Positions 1 to 7,048 are shown, counted from the stretch's first letter. The stretch: DNA of 64,000 bases from CAYNRA01 sp046296415 (GCA_046296415.1 JBKBLN010000002.1:310001-374000), one strand, 5' to 3'. The notes: a model not told the origin generated them from the letters alone. Made by a program: numbers and translations.

Positions 1-102
1 TTCAATCATCGATTGATATTAAACTACGAGGCCGAAGCTGAGGGAGTAAAAACAAGCGAAATCTTAGAGTCAATTCTCCAGCGTGTCGCCATTGGAAGGT
101 AA
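1..102 (+). CDS. MoxR-family AAA+ ATPase, C-terminal fragment
   Basis: An open frame enters from the left edge and gives the last 33 residues before a TAA stop. The piece HRLILNYEAEAEGV, followed by an acidic helix, resembles the C-terminal lid of MoxR-type AAA+ ATPases (usually about 320 residues), which act as chaperones often paired with DUF58/VWA proteins. The Walker motifs lie outside the window, so the assignment rests on this tail only. A terminator-like hairpin follows about 150 bases later. A DUF58 protein, the usual partner, appears 29 kb away and not next to it. Confidence 0.6.
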   Translation, partial: FNHRLILNYEAEAEGVKTSEILESILQRVAIGR

Positions 103-144
103 GAAAGAGGTGAAATAAAATTAAGCTTAAATTATTGCATCATT

Positions 145-190
145 TCTAGAATTTATTTAACTTTGTTTTGATCAAAGAAGAAATTCTAGA
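145..190. repeat. Nested inverted repeat downstream of the MoxR gene
   Basis: TCTAGAATTT at 145-154 is exactly complementary to AAATTCTAGA at 181-190. CTTTG at 161-165 pairs with CAAAG at 173-177 inside it. It lies in the 3' region of the MoxR gene and could fold as an mRNA 3' structure. No function is assigned. Confidence 0.45.
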
Positions 191-251
191 CTCCATTTGA
201 ATCAATTGGAGTTATTTGACAAGATAAAAGTTGTGTGGATTTAGTAGCGGG

Positions 252-284
252 AAAGGCTGGGGCATGTTGTTCCAGTCTTTTTTT
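252..284 (+). terminator. Rho-independent terminator after the MoxR gene
   Basis: AAAGGCTGG pairs with CCAGTCTTT (one G-U pair) across an 11-base loop and runs directly into seven T residues, the form of an intrinsic terminator on the plus strand. A second strong hairpin, GTTGGGAA (287-294) with TTCCCAAC (312-319) and an inner ACGG/CCGT, lies between it and the greA stop codon and lacks a T-run on either strand. Confidence 0.65.
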
Positions 285-327
285 CTGTTGGGAAAACGGT
301 CGATAGCCGTCTTCCCAACGGATTTTA

Positions 328-801
328 TTATAGCGTTATTTCAAGAATTTCTACTTCAACTACACCAGCAGGAGCTTGTATCTGGGCCATTTCGCCAACT
401 GTTTTTCCTAAAAGTCCTTTGGCAAAAGGGGAATTAATGGAGATTTTCCCTTCTTTCAGGTTGGCTTCTTCCTCTGCTACCAAAGTGTATTGCATGATGG
501 CTCCATTTTTGACGTTTTTGATCTTCACCTTATTCATTAAAGAAACGGAGGATGTATCAATATCCGATTCGTCTAGAATGCGCGCATTCGCCATCAAAGT
601 TTCCAATTTAGAAATTTCAGACTCCAAAAGTCCTTGTGCATCTTTCGCCGCATCGTACTCTGCATTTTCTGAAAGATCCCCTTTATCTCTCGCCTCAGCA
701 ATTTGACGGGCGATTTCTGCCCGACCCTTCGTCTTCATTTCATGAAGTTTGTTTTTCAAATTGTCGTAGCCCTCTTGGGTATAATACTGATACTTTGACA
801 T
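328..801 (-). CDS. greA: Transcription elongation factor GreA
   Basis: GreA enters the secondary channel of stalled RNA polymerase and stimulates cleavage of backtracked RNA. The 157 residues match the family length. Residues 1-75 form the expected N-terminal coiled coil, whose tip segment GDLSENAEYDAAK carries the acidic pair D42 and E45 (D41/E44 in E. coli) needed for cleavage. The C-terminal FKBP-like half contains the SPFAKGLLGKTVGE stretch typical of GreA. The gene stands alone, divergent from fmt. An upstream minus-strand unit with its own promoter-like box, a short ORF and an intrinsic terminator lies 90-210 bases ahead and may be its leader or a separate small RNA. Confidence 0.97.
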   Translation of the reverse strand: MSKYQYYTQEGYDNLKNKLHEMKTKGRAEIARQIAEARDKGDLSENAEYDAAKDAQGLLESEISKLETLMANARILDESDIDTSSVSLMNKVKIKNVKNGAIMQYTLVAEEEANLKEGKISINSPFAKGLLGKTVGEMAQIQAPAGVVEVEILEITL

Positions 802-889
802 ACAAAAAAAAGTTTGACCTGATTAAGGAACAGGTGTTGAACTAGGTAATAAATTGAGTTGAAAACCTTACCAGACTTGGTATAGGATG

Positions 890-1006
890 AAAAAAAAAGA
901 ACGGATCAATATCCGTTCCTGATCTTTTAATAAAAAGTTCAGAAACTAACTCGTCATGGACTGAATCGTTTGCGGGAACAGTTTGATCATATTTCTTTGC
1001 GTGTTT
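890..1006 (-). ncRNA. Candidate small RNA or attenuated leader upstream of greA
   Basis: On the minus strand a TATATTTG box is followed by about 115 bases that end in a strong hairpin (GAACGGAT at 899-906 with ATCCGTTC at 911-918) and then a run of U (the A-run at 890-898 on the plus strand). A second pairing competes with that terminator: GATCAA (904-909) and GTTCC (915-919) can pair instead with TTGATC (983-988) and GGAAC (975-979). A 14-codon ORF sits in the 5' half. This could be an attenuated greA leader or a free-standing short RNA. Size and fold do not let me name a known family. Confidence 0.45.
946..990 (-). CDS. Possible 14-residue leader peptide
   Basis: ATG to TAG encodes MIKLFPQTIQSMTS, starting about 16 bases after the predicted transcription start and ending 28 bases before the terminator stem. 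The ORF covers the segment GATCAA/GTTCC that can pair with the terminator arm, so translation would influence which structure forms. No codon run suggests a specific amino-acid sensor. Translation is unproven and chance cannot be excluded at this length. Confidence 0.3.
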   Translation of the reverse strand: MIKLFPQTIQSMTS

Positions 1007-1012
1007 GTTGAA

Positions 1013-1043
1013 CAAATATACAGATCTTTATCTAAACAAAAAA
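1013..1043 (-). promoter_or_regulatory. Bacteroidota-type promoter for the leader unit
   Basis: Read on the minus strand, a TTTTTTG element at 1043-1037 is followed after 16 bases by TATATTTG at 1020-1013, an exact TAnnTTTG -7 box. The spacer is a little shorter than at other promoters in this window (18-23). The short ORF starts 22 bases downstream of the box. Confidence 0.5.
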
Positions 1044-1123
1044 CCATTTTTTTCTTTGAATGGGATGTTTTTGCTTTGCAGGAAGTTTGTTTTATAGAAA
1101 TCAGTTTAGAAAAGAGTAGGGAT

Positions 1124-2065
1124 ATGAGAATTGTTTTTTTAGGTACTCCAGATTTTGCGGTTGCTTCCCTTCAAGCCATGGTGGAGGCAGGATTTCAGGT
1201 AGTTGGCGTCGTGACCGCACCCGACAAACCATCTGGCCGTGGGTTACAGATGCACCAAACTCCGGTAAAGCAATTTGCAGTACAGCATGATATTCCTGTA
1301 CTTCAGCCGGTTCGATTAAAAGATCCGGACTTTTTAAGTGCCCTGCGGGCATGGAACGCAGATATTCAGGTGGTCGTTGCATTTCGGATGCTACCCGAGG
1401 TCGTTTGGGCCATGCCTCCCCTCGGAACGTTTAATCTTCATGGCTCATTATTGCCCGATTACCGTGGGGCAGCACCCATTCATTGGGCGGTCATTCGAGG
1501 GGAAAAAGAAACAGGCGTGACCACATTCTTCCTACAACATAGCATCGATACAGGCGATATTTTATTACAAGCCAAGACCCCCATAGGCCCCGAGGAAACA
1601 ACGGGTGACGTCTATGCGCGTTTAATGAACATAGGTGCCCAGTTGGTTGTAGAAACCCTTGAGGGTATCCAAAACAAAAAAATCAAACCATTCCCTCAAC
1701 CTGAAAGAGCGTTTTTGAAAGAGGCTCCAAAACTGTTTAAAGAGACTGCTGAAATCAATTGGAATCAAAGTTGTCAAGAGATTGTCAATTTTGTCCGGGG
1801 CATGAATCCTCATCCCGCCGCTTGGACTACCCTAGAGGGAAAAACCTACAAGATTTTTAAAGTTAAATTATCCGAACCTACCGAAGGATCTGGCAATGCG
1901 CGTCATTCAAAGGAGGGATTGTCTTACCAGACTGACCAAAAATCGTATTGGAAAATTCAAGTCTCGGATGGTTGGATAGACTTATGTGAAATCCAGCCGG
2001 AGGGAAAACGTAAAATGAGTATCGACGAGTTTTTGAGAGGCTACCGATGGCCAGACACTCAATAA
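1124..2065 (+). CDS. fmt: Methionyl-tRNA formyltransferase
   Basis: Fmt formylates the initiator Met-tRNA using 10-formyltetrahydrofolate. The chosen ATG opens with MRIVFLGTPDFAV, the conserved N-terminus, and gives 313 residues, the normal length; the open frame extends 47 codons further upstream but that part is not family-like. The catalytic triad is visible as N104 and H106 in NLHGSLLPDYRGAAPIHW and D142 in HSIDTGDILL. The C-terminal OB-fold domain is complete. The stop overlaps the convergent lipoprotein gene by 7 bases. It is not beside def here. Confidence 0.97.
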   Translation: MRIVFLGTPDFAVASLQAMVEAGFQVVGVVTAPDKPSGRGLQMHQTPVKQFAVQHDIPVLQPVRLKDPDFLSALRAWNADIQVVVAFRMLPEVVWAMPPLGTFNLHGSLLPDYRGAAPIHWAVIRGEKETGVTTFFLQHSIDTGDILLQAKTPIGPEETTGDVYARLMNIGAQLVVETLEGIQNKKIKPFPQPERAFLKEAPKLFKETAEINWNQSCQEIVNFVRGMNPHPAAWTTLEGKTYKIFKVKLSEPTEGSGNARHSKEGLSYQTDQKSYWKIQVSDGWIDLCEIQPEGKRKMSIDEFLRGYRWPDTQ

Positions 2066-2679
2066 GGTAATCGGCGTGCCAACGTTTGGACTGTACTATT
2101 GGCTAAATAAGCGGGAGTATCCATCGGGCGATTGAACCTTTCATTGGTTTCGTCAGACAAAAGTATGGATTTGTTTTTTACGTCATAAAGTGAAACACGG
2201 GTATCGACTCCTCCCCATCCGACAATTCGGCGATCCATGTTGATCGCAGTTTCACCTAAGATGATTGCGTCGACACCCAATGTCTGTGCAATGATCTCTT
2301 TGGGGGTATTGTAAAGTTCTTTCATACTGATGTTTTGTTGTCCCAACAACTTATTGGTCTGAAGGATATCGAGACAAACAATTTTCATCTTCCCCTTTTC
2401 TACTTGCCGGGTCACTTGTTTGAAAAAAGCATATTGCAACTCCAAACCAGCTGTACGCTCATGTTCCCATGCAAATTCATCATAGGAGACTGGGCGCTTT
2501 CTTCGAAGATACAAATCCTCCAAAAATCCATGAGAAAATGTGACTTTAAAAGGGAGAACCGCAATTGTCCGATGCACTTGAGTTTTTTGAAGGACCTCAG
2601 ATGAGTAAGTTGGTTTTTGGCTCAAACACCCCGTTAAAAACAAGATGATACTGCCAGCTAGTAAGGAAAACGCTTTCAT
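2059..2679 (-). CDS. Putative lipoprotein, unknown function
   Basis: The 206-residue product starts with a lipoprotein signal (hydrophobic stretch, then LTGC at 15-18), so it should be lipidated and sit at an outer or inner membrane leaflet. The segment TIAVLPFKVTF followed by a domain with LGVDAIILGETAIN resembles envelope lipoproteins of the GNA1162/CsgG-like type that build stress- or secretion-related assemblies, but I cannot assign it firmly. It ends inside the fmt stop region, convergent with fmt, and is divergent from fabD. Confidence 0.7.
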   Translation of the reverse strand: MKAFSLLAGSIILFLTGCLSQKPTYSSEVLQKTQVHRTIAVLPFKVTFSHGFLEDLYLRRKRPVSYDEFAWEHERTAGLELQYAFFKQVTRQVEKGKMKIVCLDILQTNKLLGQQNISMKELYNTPKEIIAQTLGVDAIILGETAINMDRRIVGWGGVDTRVSLYDVKNKSILLSDETNERFNRPMDTPAYLANSTVQTLARRLPY

Positions 2680-2727
2680 GATTTAATTCATTTCTTAATT
2701 CACTATACGCAAGATAAAGACCCAATG

Positions 2728-2761
2728 TTGTCTTTACACCCATAAAATTACTTTACCTTTG
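2728..2761 (+). promoter_or_regulatory. fabD promoter
   Basis: TTG at 2728-2730 is followed after 23 bases by TACCTTTG at 2754-2761, an exact TAnnTTTG box. The fabD ATG lies 23 bases further on. Confidence 0.6.
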
Positions 2762-2784
2762 TGTAAATAACTATTTGTATTAAC

Positions 2785-3669
2785 ATGACCGCATATGTTT
2801 TTCCGGGCCAAGGTGCTCAGTTTACAGGAATGGGTAAGGATTTATACGAACAATCTACCCAGGCCAAAGCATTATTTGACAAAGCCAATGAAATTTTAGG
2901 TTTTGACATCGTAAAAGTAATGTTTGAGGGGACGGAAGAAGAGCTAAAACAAACAAATGTTACCCAACCTGCCGTTTTTCTTCATTCAGTGATCGCGGCC
3001 TTGGTGTCTGAAGATTTTAAACCCAATATGGTGGCTGGCCATTCCTTAGGCGAGTTTTCTGCCTTGGTAGCTGCGGGTGCATTGCAGTTTGAGGATGGTC
3101 TTCGTTTGGTAGCCCAAAGGGCCGCCGCGATGCAAAAAGCTTGTGAAATAACTCCCTCCACAATGGCAGCTGTCCTGAATCTTTCCGATGAGAAAGTAGA
3201 GGAGGTCTGCGGTACAATTCAGGATCAAACCGGAGAAGTAGTCGTTCCTGCGAACTACAATTGTCCCGGTCAATTGGTTATTTCTGGTACCGTGCCAGGT
3301 ATCGAGACAGCTTGTGAAGCCATGAAATCTGCCGGAGCTAAGCGTGCCTTAGTGCTTTCCGTAGGTGGTGCGTTTCATTCACCACTCATGGAGCCGGCGC
3401 GAGAGGAATTGGCTGCTGCCATTTTGGCAACCACCTTCCAGCAACCCGCATGTCCAATATACCAAAACGTGTCCGCCTCACCCACAACCGACATCGATAC
3501 CATTAAATCTCAGCTTGTGGCTCAACTGACAGCTCCTGTACGCTGGACACAAACCATCCAAAACATGGTAGCCGATGGAGCAACCGAATTTGTGGAATGT
3601 GGACCAGGAAAGGTACTTCAAGGTCTGATCAAGAAAATTTCCCCACAGGTTGAAACCAGAGGAATTTAA
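2785..3669 (+). CDS. fabD: Malonyl-CoA:ACP transacylase
   Basis: FabD transfers malonyl from CoA to acyl carrier protein and supplies the extender unit for fatty acid synthesis. The 294 residues match the family. Motifs seen are GQGAQ at 8-12 (oxyanion region), the nucleophile S87 in GHSLGE, and H198 in GGAFHSPLM. The C-terminal GPGKVLQGLIKK stretch is also typical. It is monocistronic here, with its own promoter and an intrinsic terminator 14 bases after the stop, and is not clustered with fabH, fabG or acpP. Confidence 0.97.
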   Translation: MTAYVFPGQGAQFTGMGKDLYEQSTQAKALFDKANEILGFDIVKVMFEGTEEELKQTNVTQPAVFLHSVIAALVSEDFKPNMVAGHSLGEFSALVAAGALQFEDGLRLVAQRAAAMQKACEITPSTMAAVLNLSDEKVEEVCGTIQDQTGEVVVPANYNCPGQLVISGTVPGIETACEAMKSAGAKRALVLSVGGAFHSPLMEPAREELAAAILATTFQQPACPIYQNVSASPTTDIDTIKSQLVAQLTAPVRWTQTIQNMVADGATEFVECGPGKVLQGLIKKISPQVETRGI

Positions 3670-3682
3670 ACTCGGGAAAAGG

Positions 3683-3709
3683 CATCCAATGAATTGGATG
3701 TTTTTTTTT
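3683..3709 (+). terminator. fabD terminator
   Basis: CATCCAAT and ATTGGATG form a perfect 8-bp stem with a 2-base gap, so the apex must open slightly, followed by nine T residues. Confidence 0.85.
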
Positions 3710-3773
3710 GAAATTTATTTTCCTGATTATCAGACCTAAAGAAAATTTCTAGTATTTTTTTTCGACATACCTC

Positions 3774-3804
3774 TTGACAAACGTTCAATTTCGTATTAGT
3801 TTTG
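3774..3804 (+). promoter_or_regulatory. tRNA-Gln promoter
   Basis: TTGAC at 3774, a 20-base spacer from the TTG, and TAGTTTTG at 3797-3804 fit the Bacteroidota -33/-7 pattern. The tRNA begins 18 bases later. Confidence 0.65.
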
Positions 3805-3821
3805 CATCACCAAATCGGAAC

Positions 3822-3892
3822 TGGTCCATGGTGTAATGGTAACACAGAGGTTTTTGGTGCCTTTATTCAAGGTTCGAGTCCTTGTGGGCCAA
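3822..3892 (+). tRNA. tRNA-Gln (TTG)
   Basis: A complete cloverleaf is readable. Acceptor strands TGGTCCA and TGGGCCA pair with one G-U. The D-arm is GTGT/CAC-like, the anticodon loop TTTTGGT gives anticodon TTG (reads CAA), and the T-arm contains GGTTCGAGTCC. The 3' CCA is not encoded, so the nucleotidyltransferase at 41.8 kb must add it. It has its own promoter and terminator. Confidence 0.95.
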
Positions 3893-3897
3893 CGTCC

Positions 3898-3928
3898 AAA
3901 AGCGGTCAAGAAATTGACCGCTTTTTTT
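3898..3928 (+). terminator. tRNA-Gln terminator
   Basis: AGCGGTCAA (3901-3909) pairs perfectly with TTGACCGCT (3914-3922) around a 4-base loop and is followed by a T-run. Confidence 0.9.
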
Positions 3929-4093
3929 ATTAACCTGTCTTCAGCTTTACCCAATGAACGCTTGGCCATTGTCCAACAGGTGTCTACCCACACCTTGATC
4001 TCCCCAAAAAAATAAGGTACCCCCCCAGTGGCCCTCAAGATTTTGATTCCTTCTAAATTTTTGTAGATTTAGTTTGAAAACAAAAAAATAACC

Positions 4094-4186
4094 ATGAAAA
4101 ACAGATACTTCAAAGAAACTCAAACAAAAGGCGTGTTATTCCTATCCGGCGAGCATGGAACTTATAGGATAAGCCTACTTTTCTAA
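4094..4186 (+). CDS. Doubtful 30-codon ORF
   Basis: An ATG about 15 bases after a purine-rich stretch opens a 30-residue frame beginning MKNRYFKETQTKGVLFL. I recognise no family. It is the only readable content of the 370-base gap between the tRNA-Gln terminator and the GxxExxY gene, apart from a small palindrome (GAACTT, 3 bases, AAGTTC) near 4219. It may be a chance ORF or the stub of a decayed gene. Confidence 0.15.
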   Translation: MKNRYFKETQTKGVLFLSGEHGTYRISLLF

Positions 4187-4304
4187 ACTTAATCTGGCAA
4201 ATTTTAACTACATGGACTTAAACGAACTTTTGAAGTTCTTCGAAGTCCGATGAAGTCATTGTGAAAAGTAAGTTCAAAAATAACTTCTACCTACCTACTT
4301 GTCC

Positions 4305-4682
4305 ATGAATGCGAATGAACTTTCCCAAGTAATTATTGGGGCATCCTTGGACCTGCACAAAACTCTTGGTCCTGGCTTATTGGAATCGCTTTATGAAACT
4401 GCCTTACCCTATGACTTAAGAGAACGTGGATTTCAAGTGAAAACTCAAGTACCTATGCCTGTAGTGTATAAAGGAGTTAAACTTGAAGTTGGCTTTAGAG
4501 TTGGTATACTCGTGGAGAATAAGGTGCTTGTTGAATTGAAGTCGGTTGAAAATCTGGCACCTATTCTTTTTTCTCAAACACTTACTTATCTGAGTTTATC
4601 CCAAAAAAAGCTGGCTTTACTGATTAATTTTAATACAAAACTTCTGAGAAACGGAATCCACCGGTTGGTAAACAACCTGTGA
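4305..4682 (+). CDS. GxxExxY family protein
   Basis: This family (PDDEXK-like fold, PF13366) is named for the motif seen here as GLLESLYE at residues 23-30. The segment VGILVENKVLVELKSVENL fits the conserved E-x-K nuclease-like core, VLVELKSVE. Start: the frame also opens at a TTG 6 bases upstream, but the ATG gives the usual MNANELSQVIIGASLDLHKTLGPG opening and 125 residues. Biochemical role is unproven. As often seen for this family, low-complexity repeats follow directly downstream. Confidence 0.88.
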   Translation: MNANELSQVIIGASLDLHKTLGPGLLESLYETALPYDLRERGFQVKTQVPMPVVYKGVKLEVGFRVGILVENKVLVELKSVENLAPILFSQTLTYLSLSQKKLALLINFNTKLLRNGIHRLVNNL

Positions 4683-4699
4683 GTTATTTCGTCACCTTT

Positions 4700-4962
4700 T
4701 TTTATTCGCAAAGGGTACAAAGGATTTCCTCGCCTTCTTCGTGGCTCCCACGCGTTTTTTATAGCAGAGGGCGCAAAGGTTAATTCGCAAAGGGCGCTGA
4801 GGATTTCCTTGCCTTATTCGTGGCTCCCTCGCGTTATTTTGATCACAGAGGGCGCAATGGTTTATTCGCAAAGAGCGCTGAGGATTTCCTTGGGTTCTTC
4901 GTGGTTCCCTCGCATTTTTTTGATCGCAAAGAGCACTGAGGATTTCTTTCCGTTCTCTGCGT
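4700..4962. repeat. Degenerate tandem repeat, unit about 80 bp
   Basis: Four imperfect copies begin near 4704, 4783, 4864 and 4922. The shared core is TTCGCAAAGrGCgCtGAGG, then ATTTCCTTG and a TTCGTGGCTCCC block. Copies 1 to 3 are spaced 79-81 bases; the last is truncated. It fills most of the gap between the GxxExxY gene and the next gene. A minus-strand frame runs through all copies, but its repetitive product looks like a by-product of the array. Confidence 0.8.
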
Positions 4963-4998
4963 AATTCAGAAAGTGATGGCCACAAAGTAAAGAACTAA

Positions 4999-5030
4999 TA
5001 AAAAAACCTACCATCCGAAGAAGGTAGGTT
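4999..5030 (-). terminator. Terminator of the decarboxylase gene
   Basis: AACCTACC (5005-5012) pairs with GGTAGGTT (5023-5030); on the minus strand the stem is followed by a T-run (A-run at 4999-5006). It lies about 36 bases beyond the minus-strand stop codon. Confidence 0.8.
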
Positions 5031-5065
5031 AGGTATAGTATAGTGAAGTGTAATTGGACACGTGA

Positions 5066-6193
5066 TCAATTAACCAGGACGAGCTCAGCAACCCATTCCT
5101 CGATGAATGCATCGATTTGGGATTTTGTTACCCCCGGCATACAAATTAGATGACTATGCATCTCATCGGTAGCAATCTGCCATTTCTTACGCAATGGTTC
5201 TGGAGGGGCAGGGAAAACAACGGTTAAAGCTTGTGGATTTTTCCAAGCTGGAATACCCTCCTCTTGTAATCTTTTAACCGTATATTCAGCCAGCTCCATA
5301 CTCAAGAGGGCACGTTCCTTAAGCCCTTTTCGTCCTAATTTATTAATAGCATACCATAAAAAAAGTGGGCTATGACCATTCCGACTTCCGGTAATGGTGG
5401 TATCAACCGTTCCGATATAGGGGATGGCTTTTCCGATCCGGTCTTTGTAGTTTTTCTTTACTAAGACAACTCCACAAGGCAAAGGAGAGCCAATGAACTT
5501 ATGACCTGAGAAAGCCAGGGAATCGGCGCCATGTAGGAAATCAAATCCCGGGGTTAATTCCAAAACAGCCGAATAGACACCGGCCAAAGCGGCATCACAA
5601 TGGATATAATAATTTTGAATTGCACAGGCGCGCAATTTAGATTTGATTTGAGCTAAATCATCCTTGGCCTCTGTCATGGTAGTGCCAATATTGGCCAAAA
5701 TAATAACAGGCTTGTCTCGGTGTAATTCTACCATACGGTGTAGATCCTCATAATCCATTTCACCGTTGGCTTGGGACCGAATAACGATGCTTTGAATGTT
5801 TAGGAGTTGAATATTTTTTTGAACGCTATAGTGCGTCGACTCCGAGTAATATACTATTCCGTTTGGATAAAGTTCCCGGGCTACATACAATCCATACAAG
5901 TTCCCTTCAGACCCTCCATTGGTTACATATCCCCACCAATTTTGGTGTGGAGCATGAAATAGATCAGCAAAAAACTCCAAAACTTCTCGCTCAATGGATC
6001 TCGAATTCAGGTCGTAGGTTGATTCGACCATCGGATCGCCAATGTTATTTAAAGGCAAAGAAAGTAAAGAGTATAATTCGGAGTAATCAAAATCCTGGGC
6101 GATGGGATAACCCAGAAAATGCTTCCTACGTTCTTCGGCTACTTTTTTGTAGGTATCTAGTCTTTGTTGATGTTGTGAGCTTAGAGAATACAT
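5066..6193 (-). CDS. Histidine decarboxylase-like PLP enzyme
   Basis: This is a group II PLP-dependent amino acid decarboxylase of the histidine/serine decarboxylase type, removing the alpha-carboxylate to give histamine or ethanolamine. The 375 residues match bacterial PLP histidine decarboxylases. Visible are GGSEGN (93-98, phosphate binding), H121 (ring stacking), D200 and the Schiff-base lysine K232 in SGHKFIG. The histidine preference is by resemblance; serine remains possible. It is divergent from an Lrp/AsnC regulator and shares a 150-base AT-rich region with two perfect palindromes, so control by that regulator is likely. Confidence 0.85.
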   Translation of the reverse strand: MYSLSSQHQQRLDTYKKVAEERRKHFLGYPIAQDFDYSELYSLLSLPLNNIGDPMVESTYDLNSRSIEREVLEFFADLFHAPHQNWWGYVTNGGSEGNLYGLYVARELYPNGIVYYSESTHYSVQKNIQLLNIQSIVIRSQANGEMDYEDLHRMVELHRDKPVIILANIGTTMTEAKDDLAQIKSKLRACAIQNYYIHCDAALAGVYSAVLELTPGFDFLHGADSLAFSGHKFIGSPLPCGVVLVKKNYKDRIGKAIPYIGTVDTTITGSRNGHSPLFLWYAINKLGRKGLKERALLSMELAEYTVKRLQEEGIPAWKNPQALTVVFPAPPEPLRKKWQIATDEMHSHLICMPGVTKSQIDAFIEEWVAELVLVN

Positions 6194-6217
6194 AATAATA
6201 TTCCGTAATTGTTTCTA

Positions 6218-6225
6218 CAAAATTA
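6218..6225 (-). promoter_or_regulatory. Candidate -7 box of the decarboxylase gene
   Basis: On the minus strand TAATTTTG matches TAnnTTTG and lies 24 bases before the ATG. No convincing -33 TTG is placed at the right distance, which would suit an activator-dependent promoter. Confidence 0.4.
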
Positions 6226-6263
6226 AATCTGAACCAATTAATTATTTTGTTAGTCCATTCAAA

Positions 6264-6280
6264 TCAGGAAATTATCCTGA
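6264..6280. promoter_or_regulatory. Palindrome in the decarboxylase/lrp divergent region
   Basis: TCAGGA, 5 bases, TCCTGA: perfect dyad in an AT-rich region, about 38 bases upstream of the decarboxylase -7 box. A plausible binding site for the adjacent Lrp/AsnC protein. Confidence 0.45.
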
Positions 6281-6305
6281 TAATTGAAATTATAATTAAT
6301 TTTTT

Positions 6306-6331
6306 TACGTTTGTATTATTCAATGAATAAT
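6306..6331 (+). promoter_or_regulatory. lrp promoter with overlapping dyad
   Basis: TACGTTTG at 6306-6313 is an exact -7 box. It is followed two bases later by the perfect dyad ATTATTC, AAT, GAATAAT at 6315-6331, which covers the expected transcription start. This arrangement suits autorepression by the encoded regulator. Confidence 0.5.
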
Positions 6332-6346
6332 TAGCACACTACATTT

Positions 6347-6811
6347 ATGCTGTTAGACAAAACGGATCGCCGAATATTACAATTACTTCAAGAGGATGGC
6401 AGCTTGTCTGTCAAGGAGGTGGCTCATCAAATTGGTCTCAGCCATTCGCCCACACATGACCGAATTAAACGATTGAGACAAAGTGGTTATATTCGGAAAA
6501 TTGTTGCGTTAGTAGATAAGTCTAAGCTTGAGCAAAATCTTATGGTCATTTGCTTGGTAAACTTGAAAGATCAAGCGATGGAAACACTCGAACATTTTGA
6601 GCGAGAGGCGGCCAAAATACCTGAGGTAATTGAACTTCTTTGTGTGGGTGGTAGCTGGGATTACATCCTAAAGATTGTCACCCGAGATATGAACACATTT
6701 CATACCGTCACCACCAAAAAGCTAGCTAGTATAAACAATGTGGCCAATATCAACAGCAACTTTGTGATGCAGGAAGTAAAATATGAAACCGCGTATCCCA
6801 TTCCAACTTAA
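6347..6811 (+). CDS. Lrp/AsnC family transcriptional regulator
   Basis: The 154 residues have the standard layout: an N-terminal winged HTH (residues 3-55, with VKEVAHQIGLSHSPTHDRIKRL as the recognition part) and a C-terminal RAM/ligand-binding ferredoxin-like domain (about 65-150, with ELLCVGGSWDYILKI). Such proteins sense amino acids as oligomers. Divergent placement from the amino acid decarboxylase suggests a local regulator responding to that substrate or product. A terminator shared with tRNA-Leu follows directly. Confidence 0.93.
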   Translation: MLLDKTDRRILQLLQEDGSLSVKEVAHQIGLSHSPTHDRIKRLRQSGYIRKIVALVDKSKLEQNLMVICLVNLKDQAMETLEHFEREAAKIPEVIELLCVGGSWDYILKIVTRDMNTFHTVTTKKLASINNVANINSNFVMQEVKYETAYPIPT

Positions 6812-6843
6812 AAAAAAAGCAGAACTCTAAAGTTCTGCTTTTG
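6811..6843. terminator. Bidirectional terminator between lrp gene and tRNA-Leu
   Basis: AAGCAGAACT and AGTTCTGCTT form a perfect 10-bp stem with a CTAA loop. It has an A-run on one side and a TTTT on the other, serving both converging units. Confidence 0.88.
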
Positions 6844-6927
6844 TACCCAGGGCCGGAGTCGAACCGGCACGAGTGTTACCTCATTGGTGTTTGAGACCAA
6901 CGCGTCTACCGATTCCGCCACCTGGGC
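6844..6927 (-). tRNA. tRNA-Leu (CAA)
   Basis: Class II tRNA with a long variable arm. Acceptor strands GCCCAGG and CCTGGGT pair, the D-arm carries GGCGGAATCGGTAGACGC, the anticodon stem TTGGT/ACCAA encloses CTCAAAC giving anticodon CAA (reads TTG), and the T-arm has GGTTCGACTCC. CCA is not encoded. Confidence 0.96.
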
Positions 6928-6956
6928 AGGTGACCATCAACTCTGTGTTGGGATTG

Positions 6957-6988
6957 CAAAGGTAGAATTCAAATTATCTTTTTCCAAA
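6957..6988 (-). promoter_or_regulatory. tRNA-Leu promoter
   Basis: On the minus strand TTTG (6988-6985), a 20-base spacer and TACCTTTG (6964-6957) fit the Bacteroidota consensus. The mature tRNA starts 30 bases beyond the box. Confidence 0.7.
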
Positions 6989-7048
6989 CCTTTTGTTAAT
7001 AAAATTTAAAAAAAATACCTCTCAAAAACCTAAAATACTGAAAAATAA

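Noticed and set aside
890..1006. 6S RNA assignment for the leader unit
   Set aside because: The transcript would be about 115 bases, shorter than usual 6S RNA, and no open central bubble is evident; left as an unnamed candidate.
3796..4038. 80-codon minus-strand ORF across tRNA-Gln
   Set aside because: It is antisense to a complete tRNA, its promoter and its terminator, and the product has no family character.
4692..4985. 97-residue minus-strand ORF with repeated LCALCDQKNAREP-like text
   Set aside because: It is the translation of the 80-bp tandem repeat; the periodic peptide follows from the DNA repeat and has no start context.
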